The notes beneath the pieces were generated by a model. That model was not told the origin of the DNA, ran no database searches, and saw only the letters and a list, made by a program, of their open reading frames with translations. A DNA stretch of 64,000 nucleotides from Phorcus lineatus (lineage: Eukaryota; Mollusca; Gastropoda; Trochida; Trochidae): NCBI GenBank assembly GCA_921293015.1, contig OV121091.1:10755755-10819754 (forward strand), in the 5' to 3' direction. The position numbers were made by a program, and so were the translations under genes. Numbering within the stretch: the stretch's first letter is position 1; the number at the start of each line of letters is the position of its first letter. This document shows, one piece after another, positions 36,848-49,625 of this stretch.

Positions 36848-39012
36848 ATCGTGTTATAGATGAAATAATTATATTAAGACATATCATTATGAATTCAGAA
36901 GTTTGCATAATGAGGAATTATCTATTTTGATATATAAAAAAATATAACAAAGCCTTTATGCTCATATGTGCCGAAAAGCTGCAATATGTTACGGGGCTAT
37001 TTTGAGCTTTATGATAGGGCTGGAGCACCTGAACTGTAGCTGTTTGCAACCAGGAATACACTTGTAATTTGACTCACTTTCATACTTTAGGCTATATGTG
37101 CATTATAACGGAATTTAAATTTTGAAATGCTAATCAGCTCATGACCGTTTCAAATAGTATTTTAATGTATTTGTCTTTTTATATAAAGAATGCAAAAGCT
37201 GAATGACCTTCTGTGAATTAAGCACGTATGGTGAGACAAAAAGGTACAGTGAACAGTTAATGAGGACATTTATTTGTGAAGTACCGAATGGCAAGGTTAA
37301 AAAGTCTATCAGTAATTAACGACATTAATTTTTTCGTGTTTGCAAAGCCAAAACAATTAATAAAAGGTTTTGGCCTCCCAACAAACTTTCACAAATGTAC
37401 GACTGCATTCTTAGTTCAGTAAATATTTTCTGAACTAAAATAAGAGACATATTGGTTTTCGTGCGCTACAGAGGTTACAACGTTTCTCAGTGCAGTTTTA
37501 TGTCACGAATGCCAAGTCTACTGATTGCCCTCTAGTAAAAAGTCAATGGAAATAGTCTGGGTCACATGAGGCCATGTCCAAGTGACTACAAGATAGTCTG
37601 TAGCCTCTTTAACATCGACAAATGGCCAATTTCCTCTAACTTTTTCATTTCCATTGAATCAAAGTATTACAAACAACGAACATAGCTCAGATTTACATTT
37701 TCAAATGACTTCTTAGTTATAGTTGCTTCGAGAATCATCTGCCAGAAAAGGAATCTTACTCAAGTATTCACTTTGATAACTAACAACATGCCATCAAATA
37801 CTATTTTGGGTACATTTTCGCACATGAGTTAGAGGAAAAGTGTAAGGTGGGAAACACGTTTGTATTTGTTTGTGATATTTATTTTCCCTCTTTTTTATAA
37901 AGATGAAATGACTCGTTTTTCAAAAAAATACGTCTATATTCCCCCTTTTTAGAACACTGATCCTTTTCAAGAGTTTATAGAGAAGATGATGTGTCTTGGG
38001 CCCTTTAACACATCAACCTTTTTTGTTGAAGAGTAAAATAAATAGTTCTTCAGGTGAAATTAATCACCAATTTTGTCCAGTGTCAGTGCATTATACCAAG
38101 ATGTATTGACAATAATATTTCTTAAAAATCAAATAAATCATATCATATTCTTTAAATCATGATGCACGACGCAAAACAATTACATATATTATTATAGCTG
38201 TTAGGGGGTTTCTCCATTTTGACATGATTTCTTACAAAAATTATACTTCTATATTCTGACCTATCACTCGCCTTGTTCAACAACCTTCCATTTCTACTCC
38301 TTACCACTTTATACACATAATCTTGACACAGGGATAACTTAAATCGCAATGTATAAGGTGTAGGATTCCCTAACCGTAAGAAATACTGATGGAAGACACA
38401 TCAACTAGAAATAGAAATCACTGAAACCTCAAAGTATCACGTTTTAGAGTTGATGTTTTTCTTTCTGTTTATGCTATAGAATCGTACTGAACTTGTTGAG
38501 GAATTGATTTCAAGACCAATAAAGTTACGTTTAACATTTTATCATCACTAAAAACAGTATTTAAGGGGTTATTATAATACACATATGATAAATTTTCTAG
38601 CATTATAAGTACGGCTAAAAATGCATTATTCAAGAAAATACATTAATAAATCCTGAAAACAAAAATATAATGCATAAGATAATCAATCCATCAAAGAATA
38701 TTAAACAGGAATGAGAACCTTTATATCTTTGATTATAGTGTAAGATGAAATAGAAAAACAATTTTAGAAATAAGGCATCTGACAAAAGTTTTACGGCAGT
38801 TTTCATTAACATTACACACAAGCATAAGTCAATTTCAATTGAGTTGTGATGTTGTGAGCAAAGGGTAGTTGTGAAAATGTAGATCTGGGTTTATTTGCCA
38901 AAGCCAAATCAAATTATTGTATCTACTCCGGAGGGTTGTTTGAAATCTTACTACAACAATGTAATAATGTAATTGCATTGACCATTTTATCATATCCCTT
39001 AAAGGCAGGCTT
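36848..39012. repeat. 2,165-bp tandem unit, copy 2
   Basis: No difference from copy 1 was seen in the stretches compared by eye, and both minus-strand frames translate identically. The junction with copy 1 reads '...aggctt|atcgtg...'. Confidence 0.97.
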
Positions 39013-41177
39013 ATCGTGTTATAGATGAAATAATTATATTAAGACATATCATTATGAATTCAGAAGTTTGCATAATGAGGAATTATCTATTTTGATATAT
39101 AAAAAAATATAACAAAGCCTTTATGCTCATATGTGCCGAAAAGCTGCAATATGTTACGGGGCTATTTTGAGCTTTATGATAGGGCTGGAGCACCTGAACT
39201 GTAGCTGTTTGCAACCAGGAATACACTTGTAATTTGACTCACTTTCATACTTTAGGCTATATGTGCATTATAACGGAATTTAAATTTTGAAATGCTAATC
39301 AGCTCATGACCGTTTCAAATAGTATTTTAATGTATTTGTCTTTTTATATAAAGAATGCAAAAGCTGAATGACCTTCTGTGAATTAAGCACGTATGGTGAG
39401 ACAAAAAGGTACAGTGAACAGTTAATGAGGACATTTATTTGTGAAGTACCGAATGGCAAGGTTAAAAAGTCTATCAGTAATTAACGACATTAATTTTTTC
39501 GTGTTTGCAAAGCCAAAACAATTAATAAAAGGTTTTGGCCTCCCAACAAACTTTCACAAATGTACGACTGCATTCTTAGTTCAGTAAATATTTTCTGAAC
39601 TAAAATAAGAGACATATTGGTTTTCGTGCGCTACAGAGGTTACAACGTTTCTCAGTGCAGTTTTATGTCACGAATGCCAAGTCTACTGATTGCCCTCTAG
39701 TAAAAAGTCAATGGAAATAGTCTGGGTCACATGAGGCCATGTCCAAGTGACTACAAGATAGTCTGTAGCCTCTTTAACATCGACAAATGGCCAATTTCCT
39801 CTAACTTTTTCATTTCCATTGAATCAAAGTATTACAAACAACGAACATAGCTCAGATTTACATTTTCAAATGACTTCTTAGTTATAGTTGCTTCGAGAAT
39901 CATCTGCCAGAAAAGGAATCTTACTCAAGTATTCACTTTGATAACTAACAACATGCCATCAAATACTATTTTGGGTACATTTTCGCACATGAGTTAGAGG
40001 AAAAGTGTAAGGTGGGAAACACGTTTGTATTTGTTTGTGATATTTATTTTCCCTCTTTTTTATAAAGATGAAATGACTCGTTTTTCAAAAAAATACGTCT
40101 ATATTCCCCCTTTTTAGAACACTGATCCTTTTCAAGAGTTTATAGAGAAGATGATGTGTCTTGGGCCCTTTAACACATCAACCTTTTTTGTTGAAGAGTA
40201 AAATAAATAGTTCTTCAGGTGAAATTAATCACCAATTTTGTCCAGTGTCAGTGCATTATACCAAGATGTATTGACAATAATATTTCTTAAAAATCAAATA
40301 AATCATATCATATTCTTTAAATCATGATGCACGACGCAAAACAATTACATATATTATTATAGCTGTTAGGGGGTTTCTCCATTTTGACATGATTTCTTAC
40401 AAAAATTATACTTCTATATTCTGACCTATCACTCGCCTTGTTCAACAACCTTCCATTTCTACTCCTTACCACTTTATACACATAATCTTGACACAGGGAT
40501 AACTTAAATCGCAATGTATAAGGTGTAGGATTCCCTAACCGTAAGAAATACTGATGGAAGACACATCAACTAGAAATAGAAATCACTGAAACCTCAAAGT
40601 ATCACGTTTTAGAGTTGATGTTTTTCTTTCTGTTTATGCTATAGAATCGTACTGAACTTGTTGAGGAATTGATTTCAAGACCAATAAAGTTACGTTTAAC
40701 ATTTTATCATCACTAAAAACAGTATTTAAGGGGTTATTATAATACACATATGATAAATTTTCTAGCATTATAAGTACGGCTAAAAATGCATTATTCAAGA
40801 AAATACATTAATAAATCCTGAAAACAAAAATATAATGCATAAGATAATCAATCCATCAAAGAATATTAAACAGGAATGAGAACCTTTATATCTTTGATTA
40901 TAGTGTAAGATGAAATAGAAAAACAATTTTAGAAATAAGGCATCTGACAAAAGTTTTACGGCAGTTTTCATTAACATTACACACAAGCATAAGTCAATTT
41001 CAATTGAGTTGTGATGTTGTGAGCAAAGGGTAGTTGTGAAAATGTAGATCTGGGTTTATTTGCCAAAGCCAAATCAAATTATTGTATCTACTCCGGAGGG
41101 TTGTTTGAAATCTTACTACAACAATGTAATAATGTAATTGCATTGACCATTTTATCATATCCCTTAAAGGCAGGCTT
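39013..41177. repeat. 2,165-bp tandem unit, copy 3
   Basis: The last complete copy. It again appears identical and ends '...aggctt', followed by unique DNA starting 'gtccttt'. No partial fourth unit exists on either side. Confidence 0.97.
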
Positions 41178-41765
41178 GTCCTTTCCATCATCCAAACTTA
41201 GTAAATATAGTGATGAAATTTACACCCCCCTTAACCTCCCCTCTTCCAATAATCTATATGAATCAATATGTCCCAAGGAGCATTAGATTCTATCAAAGAT
41301 AATAAAGCAACTTTAATTACATTTATGTATATTGATGCATTGGCGATATGAGGTAATAGATTTCTTTAGTACAAATGAACTAGGATGGCTATTATATTTT
41401 CCTTTCAGAAACAATTCGCATCACTGTGAATTATTATTCTCACAGTCAACTTTATCTATAATATTTATAGTAGCCGATAAGTATGTAGTCTGTTTACGTA
41501 TCATTTTTATCTTTCAAAAACTTACACTGTAAATCAATACATTGACTTGATATCCGGAAAGTTTTCTGCCGTACGCTCTAGTTAAAATTAAAACTAATTT
41601 TCTTTATATGCAACATATCTATAAGTTTGTACTTGTTCCAAAAATAGATTAAATTTTCATTTCAAACTTCGTATCTTCTGGGCCTAGCTATCGAGAAGGA
41701 AATTATTCAGTCATCAGTAAAATCTATAACTTTTTGGAGGTTTTGATCAACATAATGTTTCAGTT
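41178..41765. other. Unique DNA between triplication and SINE
   Basis: Unique AT-rich DNA with a C-rich spot (41,224-41,240). The small frames here are not recognised. Confidence 0.4.
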
Positions 41766-41965
41766 GTGCCGATAACGGTGTTGCTAGTCTATCACTTCTA
41801 TAGCCCCGGGTTCGAATCCGCTGGTGGCACCAAACAATTTTAATCACGGCCTTGTACTGTGTTGTGTCCTTGGTCGAGGCGCTTCATCCACATTACACCC
41901 ACTCTACCCAGCTGTACAAATTGGTACCTGACCACTGGAAAGTATTTACCAATATGTTCGTGCAA
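41766..41965 (+). mobile_element. tRNA-derived SINE
   Basis: The head (41,766-41,830) is tRNA-like. A 5' 'gtgcc' pairs with 'ggcac' at 41,826-41,830, and a perfect RNA polymerase III B box 'ggttcgaatcc' lies at 41,809-41,819. The T stem is not intact and the head is shorter than a tRNA, so it is not a functional tRNA gene. The body that follows ('tgtgttgtgtccttggtcga', then 'acccagctgtacaaattgg' and 'tacctgacc') resembles the conserved central domain of SINEs spread through molluscs and other marine invertebrates. I cannot name the family with certainty. The 61-codon frame across it is a by-product. The 3' end is not sharply defined. Confidence 0.75.
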
Positions 41966-44900
41966 AGTGCTTAAAAGACAGCATGGAAATCAGTTCCTTC
42001 AGGGTAATATTCCAATTGTGCGCCTTGAGTATGCTCTGTCATGAGAAGATGCGGATACAGGAAATATATCCTTGTTGTAATGATCAAAATTAATGCCACT
42101 TAAATGAAGTAACAATTTATATCCATGCAAGGACTGAATTAAAATATATAAGGCGTTTGGGAACAATAAACTGTTTATATGATAAGTGTAAATTAAAGAA
42201 AGAAGTTTGTTTAACAAATGTTCATATTCTTTTTTAAATGATGTGTATTGGTGAGACCGAGTAACAACTGGTTGTGAAATTATTCTTGAAGGACTACAGG
42301 AACTATCATCGACAGCTACAACAAGGTCTTCAGAGTTTAGACTATCCCATCAGATGAACTTTCTGCACCGACTGCTGTAATTACATCTGTTCTCTTGAGA
42401 AAAGACGTCAATTATTTCCTCAATCAGAGACTTTGAAAGTAGAGTATCTGTCATAACCAGATCAATAACTTTAACAACATGTATAGACGGGAATAAACTG
42501 TATCCTGAATTATTATGAAACTTCACGAAATAAAACAGAACAATATAAAAGATTTTGAAAAAATAATTATCAAGGATGCATGTGATTATGAAAACCATAT
42601 AAAAATTATCATTATATTGAATACGGACAATCATGTGCTGTGACATGTGCGTTCATTACTTTAATAATATCTGTGACCTGATATATCGGGAAACTAATCA
42701 GAATGTGTTTTTTGTACTAATTGATATAATGCACAAATAAGTTGGATTATTCCATGAACGCTATGCAACTGAAGTTCTCATGCACTTAATTAAGGCACAT
42801 TGACAGTGTTGTCAGAAACCTTCATTAAGTGCAATTTACATTGTAACTAACATCTGGAATTTTCTCCATGACTTTTTAACAATACGTTACATGCACTTTT
42901 GATAAAATCGTATAAACGTGGTAAAAACAATATCGTTGCAAAATGCACATAGTTGCAACACACGTGTGAAGAAAACAAGAGACATTAAGTGTTTCATTTA
43001 GATTTTAAGATACCAAATGCTTCACAAAAAAACGCAAAACCCACAGCTTTCAATACACGTTTAGAGGTTTCAAACACTTCTAGAAAGACGTCAGGGCAAA
43101 GAGACCCAACAATATCTAATTTACATGACAGACGGTTGTAGCATACAAAGACTCCTAAATGCAATCAACAACAGCTTGCCATTTTAGTCACGATTACTAT
43201 TTCTTACTTGCTATTTGAGATTCAATGTCAAGTGAATGTTTTTATGCCAAAGAGTTAAAGGGACCCTCAAATGTTGGTCTGATATGAATTTATTCAAGGA
43301 TTATTTTGTAAGTAAAGCAAATAATTTTCACCTCTAAATTGATTGGGTGATAAAGCTCTGTCCATAGACAGTATGGACAGATTGTTATATCTATATATTT
43401 ATTGTCTTTTTTGATATTTCAGTGAACCATCTCAAATAATTTTTGTGAAAAAGAGTTAAAGCGAATCTGGATTGAAAAACAACAAACAAAGACCGATGAA
43501 ACATTAACTCTGCCACTTAGAACATATTATGAATTAATATATGGTATATTTTCAGTTATGTTTAAGGTAGTAAGGTGTTAGCAATCAATATTTTGCATAA
43601 TGATAAAGAAAAAACAAACAACAATGCTGGAAGGCAGTGCAAATGCAATTGCAAGTTGTGACGTGTTGACATTTTAAATGTATAAAGATAAGTGTATCCA
43701 TTGAACCTACATATTGGTTTTTGTGATGTTTCAATATAGATATCGACATTGATATCCTTGACTGTTAAATATAATAATACAGTATATGTAAGGGATACTT
43801 CTTTTGATTACAATATTACAATTGCTGAACTAGGTATCTAATCATTCTCCTAATTCATTCTAAAAGGTTCTTAAGTTTTTTAAGTAGCTATCATTTTAGT
43901 AACTTGCTCATAATGAAATAAAAGGCTTGACTGCATGTGATCGACTTTTACAATTCTCACGATAACCAATTAGTGACGGTAAAAGTATCTTATATTACAA
44001 ATTTACTTATATAAGCAGAAAGACCAATACATTACTTAAGTTGGTGGATGTTTCTGATAATCTTGTGAATTCATTTCTCATCTCTCGAACATGTATGTTG
44101 TCTCTTGGGGGAATAAACTTAGCAGTTTGCTAAGACCACTTAAAATGAAGAAATATGTGGCAGTTTTATCCAAAACTGTTGGACGAAGTTAAATCAAACA
44201 AGTTAAACTATATCTAATTCGTGTGAATAGGTGAATGAATATTTCAATTGTAAAGAGATCTTTTTGACGTTTCTGATGTACTGTGCAAACTATTACATGT
44301 GGAATAAAAATGATACAAGTGATGATAAAAAAGATACAAGATGATGATGGCGTAATACAAGTGACTGTTATGCTTCTCCAAAATCACAAGTAGCACACGA
44401 TGTATTTAATGTACTGTAGAATAAAGATTCCTGCTCACCATCACTTGCGGTTAAAACTGAAAAAGTATTTTTTAAAATAGGTATTGCAAGACATAAGAGA
44501 ATCAAGAATCTTGACAGATACATTAGGTGTTATTTTCCTCCAATTATATATTTATATTTCAATATGTATTTGTCGATTTTACCCTAATCTGTTCTCCGAG
44601 TCGAGTTTTCCAGCTAGACTTTAAGACAATGGATATACACATGAACAAAAGTAAAGGTAATACTTTAAAACAATGGTATCAGGTTTAGAGCATGCCACTG
44701 ATGGTCTTCCTCATTCGCGAGACTTGTAACCAACTTCCCCTCAGCAATTCAGATTCTGCATATTGAATGTTTAGAGGCGTCTGTATGTATAGCATTAGCA
44801 CTGATTATTGCCTCGTTGCAGTTGGCACATCGATAATTCTATTCCACTTTAAGAGATTGCTTCTCAATGCACACCGCTGTTGATTAAACAACAATCTCAG

Positions 44901-47900
44901 AGAATATTTTTTGAAAGCATAGAAAACGACACGACATATCAGAAAAGGAACATAACACCATTCACATGAATTAGAGATTCGAATGGCGTTTATAACTTGT
45001 TCAAACATAAAGTATATATACTCTTCTCTTGTTATTAAATCAGGGTTCTTGAGTTTGATAAACATTACAACATTAACAACGTGTTAACTTATATGGAACA
45101 AATGGTATGGGTTAACTCACTGGTGTGGTGTGAGTGATTCTTAAGGTTATTTGGTTTGATGTTGCTACACATTTGTAAGCTGTCAGATGGTTGGACATAA
45201 TGTCAATACCAATTTACACTGCTTGTTGATTTTCGATACAGTAACACTTTTAAAGAATATAAAGCTCATCATAAATATATCATAAATATAAGTATGACAG
45301 TTAATCTTAAACATAACAATACACATATCAGATGAATATAAAACTTTATATAATGATATTTGTATTCAAGACAAGTGTACGAATCCACACCACATCATTT
45401 CAATTCGAAAAGTTGAAATATTATTTGGTCACGGAAATATCTTTTATTGCAGCAACCATTCTTATTACGAATAAAATCTAAAGACGTTTTATCCGGAAAT
45501 TTGCTGACAATCGATACCGAACTTTTGGGGAGCAACAAGGTATAATGATAACATAAAAATTGGCAATATATAAACATCATGCAAAATAAATTCATTTCAG
45601 AAGTTTAAATCTGCTTAATTAATGAATATTTCAACAACAAAAGTTTTATCAATAATTTTTACATTTCAGTCATGGTTTAAAGACTACATGTAATGTGGAT
45701 TTTGAAATGAACTAGGTATTAGTGACTTAATTTACATTGATCATTACAAGCATTAGAAATACTAATGAGATAAGATTTTCAGCACATAATACTGATAAAA
45801 TTTTCGTGTCGTCTTTCAAACCTAAAATTGAACAAACCAAATCTTATAAAAAAAAGTTAGGTGTTGAACTCAATAAAGATACAAGTTCGTGGTTTCTCTT
45901 TTGTGCATGAATATTTATAAAATGTTGCTGATTAATGCCTCCATGATTGCATAAATATTTCACATAAGCGTAAAATACAGCATTTGAACAATTAATGCTA
46001 CAGAAAAGGTCGTTAAATATGATTAATAATCTTTCCATGGTCCTATCAAAAATACATCACAAATCGATTGAAATTACGACAATATTATCAAATGCCATTC
46101 TCCATCTTCAAAGGATAAATGCACTCATTAAGCCTATTTTTATATTTGAGAAAACATATAAAAGAGACAATCTTTTGCTCATTAATCTAGTTGCACAGCA
46201 GTTGCTAAATCTATTGCAAAAAGTACACGCGTTTAGTGTGTGATTAATCAAAGTACATTAAAATAAGATGATTCATTCTTCGTAGGTTTAAACGGAATGG
46301 TAATCCCCTGAACATTTTAATTCAATGTATACTCTTAATTTCCCAGGCCTTTTACCATTAGGACATCTTTTGTTGACTGATGTGTCCTCAAACTGCGTAA
46401 TAATATTAATGCGCCATCATTTCAGAATTTTTTAATAATACATTTTATCATTTTGAAATGGCAATTAACTTTCAAATCAATTCAAATGCATGGAAACACT
46501 TTTCAAATCTTAAGACTTAAAAGCATTTCAGTAATCATACCACACTTAAATAGCAGTATTATACAGAAGAACATACAATAATTATACCGGATTGATAAAT
46601 AAGGCGAGTATTGTTTCCTGTATAATGCATGGGCAATAATTCAGTGACAAGTCACAATTGCTAAAAAGTCCAGTGTGCTTAAATGTATTAATGTTATTAG
46701 GGGTAGATTGATTAAAAATAAATACCTTTTGTACATCTGCTACCAATGACACACATTCCGAGATGTTTATTTCTTCTAAGTTATAAGTTAAAACCTAATC
46801 GTAAAGTTTATATGATTTATTTCTTGATAATGCGAAAAAAAATTCAATAATTCTATATTTTTAAAAAGGTGATTACAAGGATTGTTTCCTACTTTGACAA
46901 TATAAGAGGTTTGAAAGAAAGCGTATGCTATTGTGAGTAAATTAATCTGTCAAAGGTTTTTTTTCTATTTTGGACGCCCTCAGTTAAAATTAGGAAATAA
47001 GTTTTATCTATTATCACTGCCAGGTTCTAGAATGTCAATCAGACAGCTGATACGTAAAATGTTTACCATTCGATGATGTTTGGATTATGAGATATTTCCA
47101 ATTAATCACGCATTACGGTTACCTTTGTGAATACATATTTTGTAGACTTGACATAATATGACGGTTATGAGAAGTGTATATTGGGTAGTCCTTTAAAGTA
47201 GAGAATTCACAACACTCCTTGGTTTCCTGCCCACTAGTAGAATGCACTTTTCTTCTCTAAATGTTCACCAAGGGGCCTGCAATACATATTCCAATGTATG
47301 TGCGATTTTCAAATGGACAAATTTGCCAGACAATTAGATTTGTGAAGGGTATAAATAATATTCTCGTGTTCCCTGAATTACTAAAGAATTAAAAGAAATG
47401 TTCATAATATCTAACTTTGTTGATATACTATTCAGTCTTGGATGCTAATACAAAATGATAATTATATGGGCTCCTTATATGTAGTTTTTGCGCAATTCCA
47501 AATATGATCAGATATATCAATAATGTAAGACAATTACATGCTGTTAATGACAGGTAATTCCTAAATGTTTATGCTACGTTCAGTTAACAGATGATAATCG
47601 AATGATGTTTGTTTGAAAACTGTTTCTATTCATGTCTTGCACAGGGTTTAGTAATGAGAGCGTTATCCGTTTAAAAGGATTTCAAAGGCATCTTTAAAAC
47701 TCATATAACGGTATAAGTAGATACACTGATATTATGTTTAAACTAGCGGGAAAATCAACAATGGACTCATAAATTGATCCTTGATAAAATCGTAAGTAGA
47801 TTTAAACACATAATTAGTCAAAACCTGAAACATTACACTTCAGTATCAATGATGGCATATTACGAATTCCTTTGTGTGATCATATTAATGGAAGTTTGGA

Positions 47901-49205
47901 ACAAAGGTTTTTGTTTATTCAATTGGCATAATGATGTGCCGCGCGAAGTGTTTAGATAATGAAGCTTGCTCGTACTACGCCTTCTCCACAATCAATCTCC
48001 AATGCTGTCTGATCAAAAACTGCACGTTTCAGGACGGATTTACATTAATACTTGTTTCTAACTATTGATAATCAAATATCAATGTGATGAATACGATTTT
48101 CATGATGATATTCTGCATTATATAATGTTAGAATATCCCTGTTATAAATGATGTTCTTACACGTCCTTGTGCAATGAATCCAACAATTTGTTTTCCAATT
48201 CTTTAGAATATATATATGAAATGATACATTTTGTCAGAGGGGCCAATAATGAAATTATTTTGTAAAATAGAATGTTTTTAAATTTGCAGACACTTATGAT
48301 TTATGTCATACTTTAAAGTATTGCTATCTCATCCTATGCACGTTGTATAGAAGTAGACACTGTTTTAACTGAAACCTCGTGCCCAATCTTTCCAGGAAGG
48401 GCACGTCTTTATTTCAATCAGTTAGCATTTCTTACCTTTTTAATTTTTCAAACAGTAGTTTACATTTTTAAAAGTCAAGGAAGCTGGTTCATTATAAAGG
48501 AAATGCTCAATATATTGGAACGATAGAATTGTCCGTAGGCTTACAGATTTTGGAATAAATAATATGCATTCATATTCAGTCACATTTCTATTTGTTGGCA
48601 TCAATTTATAGATTCGTTTGCTCATGATAATCATCTCTCATATAAAGATACATTTACAATACAATGGACATATCCAAAATCTTTATTCTGCTTAAGATAT
48701 ATGTGTCTTAACATATTTTTAATGTAATAACAATGGAAGAAAATAATTAGGTAGATAAAGTAGTTTCATCAACACATCAAGAGACCAAGACCTTTCATTC
48801 TTCGATACTCTGAAATTTTTTTGAGAGGATTGCAACCATTTGAAACATCATTCCTAAATATTACTTAATTGTTTAGTTGCATCAATAAAATATGCTTTCT
48901 CCTCGGTCAAAATGCTTAGTCGCACTAGTTTCACTGAAGTTAAGTAAAATATGTTTCACATTGCAACTTACCAATCTACAAATATTAAAAACATTTACAA
49001 AACCACCACACAATAGCTATCAATCACAGGTGTGAAACTCACAAAATCAAAAACTACTGACACATTAAAACAAATATTTTATTTACTGAAGTACAAGAAA
49101 ATCTACACACCCCAGGAATTGGGTATTTAAAGAAAACAGGACAAACTTACGAGCATTTAAAATATGTAGTATTAATAGTAAAAAATTGTCAATCCTTGCA
49201 AGGAT
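41966..49205. other. Long AT-rich stretch, nothing recognised
   Basis: About 7 kb without a recognisable gene or repeat. A perfect 7-bp-stem hairpin (cttagca-gtt-tgctaag) lies at 44,118-44,134. Frames such as 42,350-42,646 (minus, 98 codons) and 45,995-46,243 (plus, 82 codons) have AT-driven composition and no known domains. Confidence 0.4.
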
Positions 49206-49407
49206 ATGCTGGAGTGTTTTATTCAACACATCCCTTCTCTATATCTGTTAGTGTCCACTGGGGTATTTTGGAAATTAACACTGACAGATCACGCTTCATT
49301 ACATTCTATGATTTTAATAAATAGTGGAGTTAGTATCAAATGTGACCCCCCTTACAGTCCATGCAAGCACAGACACGTGGAAAAGATAAGACAGCGAAGG
49401 ACATCAT

Positions 49408-49596
49408 TCAGGAGCTGCCAGTCTTCGTGTAGTGCCTGTTGCTGCTGTTGTGTGGTGACTGGTTGCTGTGCATGCATGCATAAACTGATGACAGGTCAAC
49501 GTCTTCTGGAGATATGTTTTGATGACTTTCCTCTTTATTGCGAACCTCCACTAGGTAGTTATTTTGTGTTACATCAACACTTCGTGCCGCTGTCAA
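49408..49596 (-). other. Possible exon, antisense to a Cys-rich chance frame
   Basis: The stretch 49,370-49,600 is GC-richer than its surroundings and open on both strands. The minus frame reads SVDVTQNNYLVEVRNKEESH near its start, then DVDLSSVYACMH and a NSSNRHYTKT tail, with balanced composition. An acceptor-like 'gtttgacag' precedes it at about 49,591. Two tyrosines are in contexts (YLVEV, YACM) like those of receptor tails, but this is suggestive only. The overlapping 139-codon plus frame (49,206-49,625) contains a run of cysteines that comes from CTG/TGC triplets and looks like a by-product. Confidence 0.25.
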
Positions 49597-49625
49597 ACAC
49601 TCACTTATTGGTTTGGTATGAATAA

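Noticed and set aside
34683-41177. CRISPR-like or satellite array
   Set aside because: There are three identical 2.2-kb units with no spacers and no partial units. The unit is far too long for CRISPR, and three copies are too few for a satellite.
34683-41177. Transposon or retrotransposon array
   Set aside because: The unit edges have no terminal repeats, target site duplications, poly(A) or coding domains.
41766-41830. tRNA gene
   Set aside because: The B box is perfect, but the T stem does not pair, the head is shorter than a tRNA and a SINE body follows directly.
49206-49625. Cysteine-rich 139-codon plus-strand protein (metallothionein-like)
   Set aside because: The cysteine run comes from TGC/TGT triplets, the rest shows no metallothionein spacing, and no promoter or splice context supports it.
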